The position numbers and the translations under genes were made by a program. 64,000 bases of DNA, taken from assembly GCF_037126465.1 (NCBI RefSeq), contig NC_088205.1:32595482-32659481 (forward strand). Reading direction: 5' to 3'. How positions within the stretch are numbered: the first letter of the stretch is position 1; each line of letters begins with the position of its first letter. The notes under the pieces are model-generated. The model did not search any database. It was not told where the DNA came from and saw nothing but the letters and a program-made list of their open reading frames with translations. The stretch is from Ornithodoros turicata. Taxonomy: Eukaryota; Arthropoda; Arachnida; Ixodida; Argasidae. Positions 23,819 through 46,371 of the stretch are shown piece by piece.

Positions 23819-25010
23819 CGCCAATTTGTCAGTTTCCTCTATTTTAGCTCGTAATATCTCTTGATACCAATTTGATACTGATGGTATCATCATAAAATTA
23901 CGTAGTCTGTGTATCGTCTGCGGACCGTAGCTTCTGTCCTCGCTGCACTCTTAGAACTCGCATTTAGTGAATTTGTCGTCCAGAGGGCTATCACAGGCGC
24001 CAACCTGCCAATTTCATCCGGCAATCTCCCGATATCTGGAAAGTCTCATGCTCGTTCCCACAGTTATACATCACGTCTTATTCTTTATCTTACGCGAATG
24101 CTCCCGGGCGTGTTATCCGTGTTGTTATCAGATCGGGGCGCGAAAAGGGAATTGTTCGCCTCAGATATGTCCTCCTCTCCCTGCCCAGATCTGTTCCTCC
24201 TCACGTACTCACGCACCACCCTGTAAACTTAGCTTCCTTGCGTTGTCCTCTGCTATCAGGTCAAGCCGGGTGTCAGAGGGGGTGTCCCTGAATGCTGCTC
24301 TTGTGACAAGTGGAGAAATGTAAGCTTTAGGTAGACCTTTGTGTATTGTGCTGATAATCTGGACATGTATGATAGTGAGGAATTGCCTCCGCGGTGAAGT
24401 GGTTTCAATAAAGACGTTTCATTTGATAAAAACGCGTTCTCGCCCGATCTAAACACCGGCGCAAACCGTGGTGGTGTTGATAGAAGCCACGAGAAGTAAC
24501 CTGCAGCCGTCTTGAGAGCTCTGGCTCCGCTTAACGACAGTATGACCCACCATAACGACAGGGTGGAGGCTATCGTTCCCGTGAGCGACACCGTCGCTTA
24601 CGGGCGACGCGTTTGGAGCGCAGGGAATACCAAATTCTCTTCGATAGCGTTACGTTGCGTCAGATACCATGTGTTCTCGCTCCCGAACGACACGTTCGCG
24701 CTACCGACATAGATTGGAATAGGGCCCCAGTAACGATAGAACGAGGTCGTTTGCCCTACTAGTGGGTCTACCCACTCGTTAGAATGTTAAACATCTTCGT
24801 TTGGAGATTTGCAGAAACAGAATTTCTACGGAAATGAATATGTATTGCTACACGATTTTGTACAAAAGGACATCCTTTCCCTTTCATGGTATTCACAGCA
24901 GTGGTTACATGAGGGATGTGGGATATTCTCGAGAAGATGCAGATCAAGACGAGAAAGAAGATGAAGAAGTGACAACGACAAGCCACAAACCATGCGAGCT
25001 ATCCAAACAA
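23819..25010. other. Unassigned interval
   Basis: No recognisable exon or element borders. The part 24500-24720 carries TAACGACAG, GAACGACACG and similar motifs, like the TAACG repeat at 9560. The open frames (105-118 codons at 23909-24323, +; 111 codons at 24256-24591, -) have no known domain. Confidence 0.3.
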
Positions 25011-25500
25011 AATTAAACAACTCCATTGGTCGAAAGGATTGCAGCCTCGTTGGTAGCTGTGTCGGTGGTTACTGGGAGGTACCCGGGTTCGAATCCAGGT
25101 GCCGGCTGTGCTGTCTGGGGTTTTTCCTGGGTTTTCCTCAGACGCTCTCAGACATATGTCGGCACAGTTCCCTTAGAAGTCGGCCCAGGACGCACATTCC
25201 CCCAGGGCGTCAGTCGTGACGTTGCCCACATACGTGAGGCCGACAACGGCAAGCCCTTTCACCATCACCAACACCACCAGCTGTAGTTCGTTCAGGGCGG
25301 TGACATCACAACCGTAAGGGCTCGTAACGAGTAAGCCTCAACGAGGAAGCTAAACGAGGAGCAGAGAAAATCTACATGCAAAGCGTCGATAAGGTTCCTT
25401 GTTTCGTTATTACTAACGACTCGCCGACGTTGAAGCTGCCGAAGAAAGATGACGGAAGGACTCTTCGCTTGGGCGATCACACAAGCGACTAACCGTGCCC
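25011..25500. repeat. Dispersed repeat copy A, interrupted by a SINE
   Basis: ATTGGTCGAAAGGATTGCAG followed by CCTCGTTGG at 25026, and TCAGGGCGGTGACATCACAAC at 25291, match 29637-29700 (ATTGGTCGAAGAAAATGCAG, then CCTCGTTGG, and TCAGGGCGGTGAGGTCACAAC). In copy B these two parts are separated by only about a dozen bases; here about 230 bp of SINE separates them. Copy B thus serves as the empty site. Confidence 0.65.
25048..25283 (+). mobile_element. tRNA-derived SINE, copy 1
   Basis: A B-box-like GGTTCGAATCC lies near 25086. It is followed by GGCTGTGCTGTCTGGGGTTT, TTCCTGGGTTTTCCTCAGAC and GGCACAGTTCCC..AAGTCGGCCCAGGACGC. The same body occurs at 57161-57462. The A-box part is worn. The style resembles SINEs known from ticks (Ruka-like), which I recall but cannot verify here. 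RNA polymerase III would transcribe it; mobilisation depends on a LINE partner. Confidence 0.75.
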
Positions 25501-25889
25501 CATGGACGCGACGGCGTCTGGATGCCTTTCAACAGGACGAGACAGATTTTGTAAAGTTGTTCCGTCAGCCAAAAACCGCTGTCAGCACCGTTTGTGAGGA
25601 CTGGCGACCGTACTTCACACCGTCTTGATAGCTATGAGTGGTGTGATGAAAAATTAAGGCGAATTGGATGCCTATAGTAGTTTTTTTTTCGAATTCTTCT
25701 CATTTAGAGTACATTGCGGACACAGTATTGATGCTGTAATGAATGTGAAGAGCAAAGCATTCCTACATTTCCCGAGGTAGATTCTCTTGAATACTTCCAT
25801 AACATTCTCTTGCTTCGCGGTGCTAAGACGGGATTAGAAAGTTCACTAACGTTCTGTTCAAGCTCAGTGAAAAACGTTTTCTTGCACTG

Positions 25890-26840
25890 CGAATTTAGTT
25901 TTAGTAGATTTCACTAATTTGCAGGTTTCCTTCGGAGGGAATATCCTTTCTCGTGTTTCTGTCACCCGGTTTCTGGGCGTCTTTTTGCAGGAAAACTTAT
26001 CCTGGCACCATCATATTAACCATGTGCGGAGTAAAATCACCAGTGGATTGTATGCTCTAAGCAAACTCAGGAACCTAGTCCCAACTAACATACTTTTAAC
26101 CATATACTACGGCCTGATTCATTCCCATATCAACTACGGCCTTGAAGTCTACGGCCTCACGTATAACTCTAATCTGAGCCCACTGCTTTTTGCCCAGAAG
26201 CGTGCTCTTCGAATTATCCTTTCTGTCGGCCGTCTGGAGTCGGTGTCGTTCGCTTTTTCTCTTTTATCTGTACTTAATATTTTCGATCTCCGTGATTATA
26301 AAGTTTCCCTTCTTATGCATAACTTTTTCTACAGGTCTTTTGACAGACAACAACTTAACTTTCAAAATTTCGTTCCACCATATTCCCTACGGAACGTGTC
26401 GCATTCACTTCAATGTTCGGCCTTTCGCTCTAATTTCGGTCATTTCTCCCTTTCTTCTTTTGGAACTAGGTTGTGGAATGAACTCCCACATAACCTAAGG
26501 TCAATAACTAGTTTTCTCGCTTTCAAGCGCTCTTGCAAATTACACTTTCAACAGCGGCATTAATATCTTTATTTAGTTCAATGACATGTCCATTTCTTCA
26601 TGTCCATTACTTCATTGTAGCAACGTACACCGTTTGTGCATATTATATGTATTGATGTGTATCATCTTGTATATTTCCTTGTTACATTATGTGCGGACTA
26701 CTACCCTTGCATTACCACTCCCTCATAAGATGTATTTGAATAATATGTTTTCTTGCGGGACCGTTTAACAGGGTTTCCCCCTCACGGTCCCTTATCTCAA
26801 GTGTGTTCCTGATTTTGTGTAGCACTAATAAACAAATAAA
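25890..26840 (+). mobile_element. 5'-truncated LINE, same family as 1-2090
   Basis: The element begins within the C-terminal part of ORF2 and runs to a 3' UTR ending AATAAACAAATAAACAAAG near 26830. The 3' UTR keeps the family's CAGGG..CCCTCACGGTCCC landmark. 5' truncation is the usual result of incomplete target-primed reverse transcription. No target duplication was identified. Confidence 0.8.
25919..26563 (+). CDS. LINE ORF2 C-terminal domain, open to its stop
   Basis: This 214-codon frame is the region after the RT palm. It begins with a VTRFLGVFLQENLSWHHHI segment (RT motif after YADD), then VRSKITSGLYALSKLRNLV, the YGLIHSHINYGLEVYG helix region and FAQKRALRII. It ends with the FGTRLWNELPHNLRSITSF tail typical of CR1/L2/jockey-like elements. 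It lines up with 54552-55197 across its whole length but, unlike that copy, has no frameshift. The polymerase core is missing, so it cannot work alone. The frame simply runs open from the truncation point, so the annotated start is not a real start codon. Confidence 0.8.
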   Translation: MQVSFGGNILSRVSVTRFLGVFLQENLSWHHHINHVRSKITSGLYALSKLRNLVPTNILLTIYYGLIHSHINYGLEVYGLTYNSNLSPLLFAQKRALRIILSVGRLESVSFAFSLLSVLNIFDLRDYKVSLLMHNFFYRSFDRQQLNFQNFVPPYSLRNVSHSLQCSAFRSNFGHFSLSSFGTRLWNELPHNLRSITSFLAFKRSCKLHFQQRH

Positions 26841-26844
26841 CAAA

Positions 26845-27270
26845 GTTTAAGCCTACTGTTTATGAAGACTGACAGTAAGGCTGCGCGTTGTGCTTCCATG
26901 CTTGAAGGAAAAAATTACATAAAGATAATCAAATAAGTGTTTACGCTTAGGAGAAAAGGCAGCCTCCTCATCTTTCTTCTTCTGATACTTCTGATACCAC
27001 TACGTCTTCCCTTTATGGCCTCGGACTCCCATGTGCCCTAGAACTCAGCACACACTACTCCTCGTGTCATACTTAAGACCATTCTCACCCGACACCATCG
27101 TCAAGGCAGACATATGATTTAAATTTTTTGCGTATTGCTCGACGATTATACTTACAGTGACATACCTTTTTGTTCATTATTTTTACACGACTTGCGAGCC
27201 ATATACTAAGACGGGAAGAAAAAGAAGATGATGATGAACGGGAATGGGAACGAACATTGGAACGGAACGA
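26845..27270. other. Left part of repeat copy B and unassigned flank
   Basis: About 400 bp without a gene. The last 60 bp (GAAAAAGAAGATGATGATGA and following GGGAACGAAC) resemble the GAAAGAAGATGAAGAAGTGA region near 24954 in front of copy A, which suggests copy B once continued across the CACTA-like insertion. Confidence 0.35.
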
Positions 27271-27275
27271 GCATG

Positions 27276-29584
27276 CACTCTGAAAAAAAAAAGGAGTCGT
27301 ACCGACTCCTTTACGGGGGTAAAACGTCCTAACTCCGGGGTGCAAAATAACACCCCTTTTGAAAAGTATCTGCAACTCCGGGAACTACGGAGTAAAGTTT
27401 ACTCCTATGGTATAGAGTAAAAGTTACTCCCATACAGCTCCCTATTTACTCCAGCATATTGCGTGTAAAAGTAACTCCGTTCATGAGGCTAGCGTAACTC
27501 CACTGGGGAGTTCTTGTTATGCTACATAAGGCATAAAAGTTATGCCCTTCACCTGGAGTGCACATTACTCCAGTCGTCTCCTCACCTTGAAGACCATGCA
27601 AATAAGTGTTGCAAAACAGTATATCTAAATAAGAAACATTTATTGTGTCTCTGATACAAATGGGCAAGAACAGAAAAAGGAAGCTTTCAGTGCTTAATAT
27701 GACCCTATGAAAACAACTGGTAAGATGCCACAGGTACAAGTACATTCTTGCATTATAAGGTTGCCACACACCCAATGCAACTATCACCTGGCATATACTT
27801 CGAACTCCTACAAACAGGAAGCAAAACAGTTATTCGAAGTTCATCTGTCACTATACATTAACATATCAGTGCATAGGAATTTGGCATATCGGCACCCACT
27901 TTTCTGATTTTTCATGAGAAAGCAGGGGGAGACGTGGCTTTTGAAGTGCATCTGGCTGAGGCATAAAGTGCAGTACATGTACTTTCGATTTTTCTTTTTT
28001 CTTGGCAGAAGGGTAGTTGCCTTATATGAGAAACTGCTGTCATATGTAATTCACAATTTGGAGCCTACAAGAATATCTTGCCTAAAATAGATGTGTGTAT
28101 ACACTTCCCAATATATCTCTTGTAAAACACCTGTAATAAGATGAGCACTTACACAAGTGAAAAGGTCAGATGCACCTCCTTCAGCAGATGAGCAAGGGCA
28201 TGAATTACTCATGCTGGGTAATAATCTGCAACATAAATATAGGTAATGGAGTCCGAGCAGTGGCGATATGTTACGTTATCATAAGTCAAATACTTTCATA
28301 ACTAACAATTTCTTGTGCCAAACAAACTATGCTAGGAAAATGAATGGTTTGAATCATGTCTGTGCGTGTAAAAAGTGATTGGTGCTATGTCGGTTACTTA
28401 CTATCTTGTTCATCAATAATATTCTCATTTATGAGCTGATGATTACTCTAACTAGTCCCTTTCTCTTCCTTGCAATGTCATCCATCCTTTGTGGAGTTTT
28501 TTTTTCTTTCTCTGTCTGCCCAATGGGCCGTGCAAACGACTCGTAAATCTGAAACAGTAACAACAGCATTAGAACTCAACACTGATGCAGTGGCGGATCC
28601 GGGTGGAGGGACGGTTGGGCGATCCCCCCCCCCCCGCTCAAAACAGTAGGTTTGGCAGCGGTGTCCCCCACTCCCCCCCCACTTAGGGGCTTCGACAAAC
28701 AAACGCCCCCCCCCCCAAACAACAACAACAAAAGCGACACGGACTGGATCCGCCCCTGCACTGACACTACTTGTCGTCGGCAGGATACACGTGAATGATA
28801 ATACCGAACGGCGGTAATACCTACCCCATTTAAACTTACCAGTGCAGCGTACCTCCTTACCACAACCTGCACAGTTGACTTCTCATTCCAGAGCCATGCC
28901 GAGTGACGCTAGCCTTTAGGTAACTTGCCACCTTCGTCATCTGCAGTGCGTTCCATCAAAGCTATTCTGCAATGCTGTTACCATTAATTAACAAAGCGTC
29001 CTACCCAAATACGATTTCACTTATCGTCAATTTGAAGTTCCTGTTCTTCAAAGAAGTGAGACTCCTTAGGATACAAAGGTCCACTTACGAAAAGAAACTC
29101 TCTTGAAGAAGCATAACTGTGAACGCTACCACATTTTCATAATTCGTGTACGTAACACAGGACGCATACTTACCTGAAGTACATACAGGACGACACTCAG
29201 ACACATGATTTGTAGTTGTGGCATTCATTGCACTTCAGCACGCCGACGTTGTTCTTCGAAGATAATCTTATTCATCTTTGAGAACATCGTCAATACATAC
29301 AGTTTCAAGTTCCCGCACGACAACGGCCAACCGCTAAACGACCGCGCGATGTCAGTGTTGCTAGACTACGCAATGAAAAGAACGAGAACGGTCCAAGAAT
29401 ATGAAGACGCCTCGCGCTCAACTCTTACCACGGAGTAAAGCGCTGGTTGAATGGAGTTATTAGAGCATGAAAACATAGAAACGCAGAAACAGGGAGTTGC
29501 AATGGTGTTTGGTGAGAGTTAAACTGCATCAAGGGGTGTAAAATTGCCTAATACTCTCGTTCGACTCCTTTTTTTCTCAGAGTG
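27276..29584. mobile_element. CACTA-like element, 2.3 kb, non-autonomous
   Basis: The left end reads CACTCTGAAAAAAAAAAGGA and the right end TCCTTTTTTTCTCAGAGTG. TG flanks both sides (27274-27275 and 29585-29586). The first 280 bp repeat GGAGTAAA, ACTCC and AACTCCGGGG motifs, and GGAGTTGC and GACTCC recur near the right end. The architecture parallels 2298-8281: A-run ends, subterminal iterons and a 2-bp duplication. The interior has no recognisable ORF. It holds the hAT MITE at 28588. Confidence 0.68.
28588..28758. mobile_element. Small hAT-like MITE, 171 bp
   Basis: It starts CAGTGGCGGATCCGGG and ends CTGGATCCGCCCCTG. CAGNGGCGGATCCAG is a common hAT-type end. The flanks CACTGATG and CACTGACA agree in 6 of 8 positions, fitting an aged 8-bp duplication. 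The interior has two long C runs. Confidence 0.7.
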
Positions 29585-29586
29585 TG

Positions 29587-29890
29587 TATGAGAGCACGAG
29601 AATGGGAGCTATCGGAACAAATAAAACAGACCTATTGGTCGAAGAAAATGCAGCCTCGTTGGCAGCCTGCTCTACGCTCAGGGCGGTGAGGTCACAACAC
29701 GTGAGCGCTCGTAACGTGCTCAATAGTCACAAAGAAGAGGCTTCACGAGGAGCATAGATTGTGACCACAGCAAAGCATCGATAAAGTTGCTCGTTTCGTA
29801 AGCCTGAACGACCCGTTTAGCTGTCTCGTGCCGTTAAGTTGAACGTGCGAAACGATTAAGCCCCCTGGTTCTTTGTGAAACAGAGCATAG
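29587..29890. repeat. Dispersed repeat copy B (right part)
   Basis: Matches copy A (25011-25500) without the SINE. It ends near 29878 with AACGATTAAGCCCCCTGG, the reverse complement of the CAGGGGGCTTTATCG start near 9573, which links these repeats to one family. Confidence 0.55.
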
Positions 29891-31217
29891 GATCATAGCT
29901 GACACGGTTCCAAGTAGTCCATGGCAGTGTTTTCGGATTGAAAACCTGTTTTGTGAGTTTATTTCTTCCATGTACCTTCTGGCTCGCTCATGGGGCCCAT
30001 ATTTCTGGCATTTTTTCGTTGCACTACGCTAGTGAGCAGTAACGTATTTTAGTTCCAGTTTATAATGTCCCTGCATGTATCCATTCAATCTTCTTCTGGT
30101 AGCGAGCATTTCTGGTATCTTTCCTGCCACCTAGCAACGCAGTCCTTTCTTTTGGGAGAATGGTAGTAGAAAGCTTTTGTTTTCATCCGGCCCTGGAGTT
30201 GCAATGCTGACAAACGTGTAGTCTGCAGCAACTTGAGCAGGTATGATAGACTGTATATGTGCTTGATATGGTGGTCTGTTCCCAGATTAAGGTGGGACTA
30301 CCTAGATGTGAAATACAATCATGTTACTTGCCTATAGTTGCGAAAATTCAGGTAAACTGGATGGCGTTCCTCGTACTTTGCTTACATTCCCCGAAAGTTC
30401 TTGACCCTTACCTCGTAAACGTAAGGCGCACCCCACTATTGCACAACCTAACAGGTTCCTTAGTTTTCAAATACGGCGCAACCACTACAGAAGTATTTTG
30501 GTGTAAGCTGGAGTATGGTTCTGCTTCCTTTGTGGCAGCGATTACTTGATTCTGTAATATCATAGAAATCATAAGGATTTCTATGTGCAGTATACTGTTA
30601 TTTATGATGTTACACAGTTCCTATAACTTGCAGGTCTGCATCTCTTGACGCGTATTACCAGTGTGCTGTTGTTTTACTTTTTCTCTTTGACATCAATGAA
30701 AAATATAAATTATTGTATTATTCTTGTCAAGTTCGCCCATCTCTACACAGTAACGATATTTACATCGGTGCAACCACATATTGTATTAGCAGAAAGAATG
30801 GTAAAGTTGGTAAATGGTAAAGAAAGAGGGCAAGCACTGTAAACCCTTCTCGTGTGGAATTTATTTTTAATAAGACATTTATAATTAAAAAAGTTGGATA
30901 GAGGAAACTGAGGAGCTATTTTGTCTAAACATAATATACTAAATGAAATCAAATTTCGTTGGTAACATTTTAAGAACTCGCCACACTGCTGTACAAAATC
31001 TAGAAATCAAGTCTTTTGTAAGATACTTTTTCGCTTCTTAGTTTTGCTTGTGCACTCTTTGGTGATTGAAAGTGTGAATCGAATCTGCTGATCATTTAAA
31101 ATGTTGAAAAATGTGAAAATGTTGAGGGGGAAAAACTCACCTCCTTCACTCAATATCCACTTACTAAGAAGCTGCTCTGTGTCTTGTCCCTGGCCTCGTC
31201 TATTGTATTCGAGCGGA
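29891..31217. other. Unassigned 1.3 kb interval
   Basis: AT-rich. A + strand frame at 30259-30549 (96 codons) has no recognisable domain and does not resemble an SH3 exon, although it lies upstream of the kinase. No element ends found. Confidence 0.35.
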
Positions 31218-31218
31218 G

Positions 31219-32552
31219 TTAAAGCCACAGGGGTGACATAAACCCGACATTGTTGTAACTACCCTCAAGCGGGTACTGTTTGCAAAACCGCCACCTTGTC
31301 CTGGTCGCACGTCATGGAAAACGTCATTTTGAGGTCATGTGACTTTGTTTACATGTCGTTCTGCCGCTTACTGACATATTTCCGTTGTCATAAAGCCAAG
31401 AGATGGACGTATTTTGCCAGCGGAAAGTATGCGGTGCTTCTTTCACAGCATGGTAGCTCAGTGAGTCTTAACGTGCGGTCGTTATCACATCTTTGGAAGT
31501 CGTCACCAGTACGAGGCCTTTGCAAAACGGCGCGTTTTACTGTGAGATTATCGGATAAAAATAATTACCGTGGTCGAAAGACATCCAAAACGTCACGCAA
31601 AAACAGCAACTGCATTGTTTACAAACGGTTTGGCCGCCGATCACGGGCGTGGCCATCTTTAAGGTCACGTACGTGTGCCTTGACGTTTGCTGTGGTGTGC
31701 GACCAGGACCTGTCCAGGATGCATTGCGCCCGCCCAGCATGCTTTCGTCTACGGAGCAATACCTTGAATGCCACCCCTGTGGTTAAAGCCCTGCGCGGAT
31801 GAGTTTATTTACATCCGATCCGCATCGGCAACGGCGACCAACTTGTACATCCGCATCCGACCCGCAAAGTTGAGCATGTCATCCGCACCCGACCCGCGAA
31901 ATCCGCGTCCTCCACGGGACGCAGAGATGGTTCAGTTTCTGGGCTCGATATATCTAGCCAATTTTCCAGGAAATAAACTTTATTTCCCGTCGGGACAAAA
32001 CAGCGCAGAAGAAAAAAATGAGAACAAAAACTGTTGTCACCGAACTTCGTTCACACGGGCAACTTCCTCTCTCTTGTTCTGACAGTAAAAAAAACCAAAG
32101 TGGCATAGCTTTTGTAGCGAGGGCAGGTCCTGAGCGTCCCTGATTCCACCTAAGGATACAAGACAGCAAGCACAGATTTACCTGCCACGAAAGAATACAC
32201 GGCACCAAGCACTAATAAACAGGTGCACAAACGGAATTTTGCAACAAACTGATTAGGCATGGTTTATTGCGAGTGGGAAGGGGAAGATCGGCGCTGAACG
32301 CGCACTTCGACTCGAGAAGGTCTCCTCTCCCAGTTGCGCGAGCGGCTTGCGTTCACCTTGTAGTAGGTGTTCGGTGCCTAGTGCGAACAAAACTGGTGGC
32401 GCAATCTCGCGGTTTATCCGCATCCGCTCTGCGCCTGATTCGGCGCCATCCGTGTCCGTTCCACAGATCACAACAAGCGTCCATATTTCAACCGAACCCT
32501 CAAGTTTCCTACGGATATCCGCTTCCATCCGCGGATGGTGCAGGGCTTTAAG
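31219..32552. mobile_element. GCGGATG-motif element split by a hAT-like insertion
   Basis: The left end TTAAAGC/CCTGCGCGGATG is split by the hAT-like element at 31226-31781. The right end is CATCCGCGGATGGTGCAGGG followed by CTTTAA. Rejoined, both ends read TTAAAGCCCTGC. ATCCGC, GCGGAT and CCGACCCGC motifs are dense inside both ends (31800-31920 and 32415-32540). The flanks GCGGAG (left) and GTGGAG (right) may be remains of a target duplication. No transposase seen. It lies about 100 bp upstream of the SH2 exon. Confidence 0.55.
31226..31781. mobile_element. hAT-like element, 556 bp, nested
   Basis: It starts CACAGGGGTGACAT and ends ATGCCACCCCTGTG. The 8-bp duplication GTTAAAGC lies at 31218-31225 and 31782-31789, exact on both sides. 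The frame at 31296-31802 (+) is open but Arg-rich with no known domain, so I treat the copy as non-autonomous. Confidence 0.82.
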
Positions 32553-32656
32553 TGGAGTTTCCGACCAGAAAGATATTGAGGGACCGTGTTACTAACTACT
32601 ATGGCGAATTATATCATATTCATTTGAATGCATGTGTGCAAGATGTGTCTCCACAG

Positions 32657-43733
<11,077 letters not shown>

Positions 43734-43977
43734 ACGTCCTGGAGTTTATCGCTTTGCATACGTAAGTACCGCAGCACGAATGGGCGTCCAGAAACGAATT
43801 TCTGGAACCCGATCTTCAACTTGTCGGTATCCCCATAATGCCCCCCCCCCCCCCCCCCCCAATTCGCGGCAGACTCTTGCGCGAGCCTATACCAAAACGA
43901 CGTTGCAGCGCGCGAGTTTTCAACGCTTGCTAGGTCAGAGTTCTCACAACCTGCGCAGTTATGTCGCAGGCATATAG

Positions 43978-44345
43978 CTGGGCGAACTCACTCATGAGGG
44001 CCCTCATGAGTGCCCCTCACCCTCACCTCACGCCTTTGAGGTGAGGGTGAGTGAGGGCAAGCCCACGATGAGGCCATCCGTGGTGCACTCACGAGGTCTC
44101 ACCCCATGAGGTCTCCTGTGAGTGCACTCATGAGGTTTTGCCCCTCATGAGACCTCCTGTGAGTGCACTCATGAGGTCCGAGAGGCGCCAGGTCTGTGTG
44201 AGTGAAGTCACTGGTGAGGCCTGAGGGGCGTGAGGTCAGTATGAATGCATTCATAAATGAGGTCAAATGAGGCATGCGAGACGAGCGCAAATTATGAAGG
44301 CACTCACACGTGAGGCCTTCAGGAATGCGAAGCGATGGTGAGTGC
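43978..44345. repeat. CTCATGAG / GAGGTGAGG iteron block
   Basis: CTCATGAG, GTGAGTGCACTCA and GGTCTC..GAGG motifs are packed into about 370 bp just after the kinase stop codon. The left edge AGCTGGGCGAACTCACTCAT is similar in style to the hAT-like end at 22930. No matching right end or duplication was found. Confidence 0.5.
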
Positions 44346-44940
44346 ACTCACCGATGGCAGGTCGCTTATAATCATAGTTCTCTCTCACACACATGATATA
44401 GGTATCTCGCGACGTAAGGGCGCGGGTTGTCATTATACGAATTATCACGATGTTTCTTTTTGATCAGGCTAGGCTAACTAGGGTGGTTAGGTTTCGTTCT
44501 TGGTTCACGTTTCGCGTGGAACCTAAATCGTGTCGACACGACCCTGCTCATTTTTCTTTTATTTTGCTTTTTGAATATTGTGTGCCCAAGAACTCGACCC
44601 TAATATTTCACTAATTGGTCAATGCGTATAACGTGTGTTCTAGTATAAATGACGGTTCCGCATTCCTGGTACGATTAGCTTAGAGGAGTGCAGCACACGT
44701 GAGATGATGGCTACAGACCACTGGCTACACGTTTGGCTACTTACATGGGATACTGGCTACTTTTGGCTACTTTGTCAGTGCACGTCGGCGACTTTTCCGT
44801 TTTTTTTTTACCTGGAAACCCTGAATTTACGAAGTATGAAGGACCTCAAAACACTTTTGTATGAGTAACCAGCCTCGGTGCATAGTCTCTGTGAGGTCGC
44901 AGGCTGCGCAGACTGAAATATTTCATGACCACGTGATAGA
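44346..44940. other. Unassigned interval with TGGCTAC repeats
   Basis: TGGCTAC occurs five times in about 80 bp (44707-44785), echoing 12030-12140. Otherwise nothing is recognisable. Confidence 0.4.
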
Positions 44941-44942
44941 CA

Positions 44943-45713
44943 GTGACGCAGTGTCTACCCGCTGACCCGTGTCAGACAGTGACGCAGGTAGACAGTGACG
45001 TGATGGACATGGATTTTTCAGTTGTCGAATTCTGGGCTGCCGTACGCCTCTCACGTGCCAACTCCTCGCCAGGTGCAGACAGCATCACTTATCGGGCCAT
45101 CCGAAATCTTAGTGATGCGGGTGTTTCCTGTCTGCTTGATGTCTGCAACACGTCATGGAGAAACGGGGAAGTGCCGGCAAGCTGGAAAGATGCGTTAGTT
45201 GTCCCTCTGTTAAAGCCGAACAAGCAACCATCTGATGTCTCCTCCTTTCGTCCTGTCAGCCTGACAAGTTGTCTCGGTAAAGTTTTGGAGCGGATGGTAC
45301 TGCATAGGCTAGAATGGTGGCTTGAGGGACATGGAGCTTTCCCTGCAGAGATGACAGGTTTCCGTCGCCATTGCAGCGCCATGGATTCGGTCCTCGACCT
45401 TGTAACCTCCGTCGAACAAGCCAAGAGCCAGAAGAAAATTGTCTTGGCGGTTTTCCTGGACGTCAAAAGAGCTTACGATACCGTCAGTCACCCCTTTGTG
45501 CTGCACGCACTGCTGCAAGCCCAGGCCTCTGACAGAATGTTCTTGTGGCTGACGGATTTTCTGCGCGACAGAACACTCTCTGTTCGCACGCATAAGGGGT
45601 CCACGCCGGAGATTGGTTTAGCTCATGGGGCACTACTAGGTAGTGTCCTAAGCAAATTTTTTTTTCAATCTGGTAATGGCAGGCCTAAAGTCCTGCGTTG
45701 GCCGAAGAGTTAA
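44943..45713 (+). pseudogene. LINE reverse transcriptase, first part
   Basis: Shows SSPGADSITYRAIRNL, VVPLLKPNK, SFRPVSLTSCLGKVLERM, MTGFRRHCSAMDSVLDL and the catalytic AVFLDVKRAYDTVSH. The frame is lost near 45660 inside a run of nine T; the true continuation, FNLVMAGLKSCVGRRVKI then SIYADDICIW, follows in another frame. The methionine at 44943 is not a natural start. Confidence 0.85.
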
Positions 45714-45915
45714 AATTTCCATTTATGCCGATGACATTTGTATTTGGACAATTGGGAAATCAAGGCCAGACATACGCCGTCGTCTTCAGCTTTCGCTGGA
45801 TAGGATTTGGCTATATCTCACTGAAGCGGGCATGGATATCTCAGCTGAAAAAACAGCAGCGCTAGCGTTTACTAAGAAGGATATGCGCCAGTGTCAGCTT
45901 TGCATTGGTAATTAG
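45676..45915 (+). pseudogene. LINE RT palm with YADD
   Basis: Continues the RT after the frameshift: MAGLKSCVGRRVKISIYADD followed by ICIW and the SAEKTAALAF thumb segment. It ends at a TAG that interrupts a still-recognisable sequence (RFLGVILNSSLSWKKHV follows). The two catalytic Asp of YADD are intact. Confidence 0.85.
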
Positions 45916-46371
45916 CCGCTCAGACAAGTTAAGCACCACAGATTTCTGGGCGTCATCCTGAACTCCAGCCTGTCCTGGAAGAAGCATGTCGACCACTTAG
46001 ACACCAAGGCCCACCGGTGGATATCTGTCATCCGTCACTTTGCCGTAGCTAAGTGGGGAATTGATGAGAAGTCCCTTCTGGCCCTCCATCACGCTTTAGT
46101 TCGTGGCATACTTGTGTACAGCTTCCCTGTCCTGCATGGCGTCTCCCAGACTCAAGAACAGCGACTTCGGTGTATACTTGCGCGAAGCCTGAGGATATGT
46201 CTTGGCGTGCCGAGAGCCGCGGAAACTCGAATGGTGATAGCCGAAGCCCGTGAGCTACCGATAGAAATCCTACAGCAGATGGAAACCATTCGCCATTACC
46301 TGCGCCTCAGAATGCACCATCGTCGTCATCCCCTTCTAGCAAAAATTTATCGGTGAAGCCAAAGTGCTGTC

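Noticed and set aside
31296..31802. 168-codon Arg-rich + strand frame
   Set aside because: Almost entirely inside the 556-bp hAT-like element and lacks transposase motifs.
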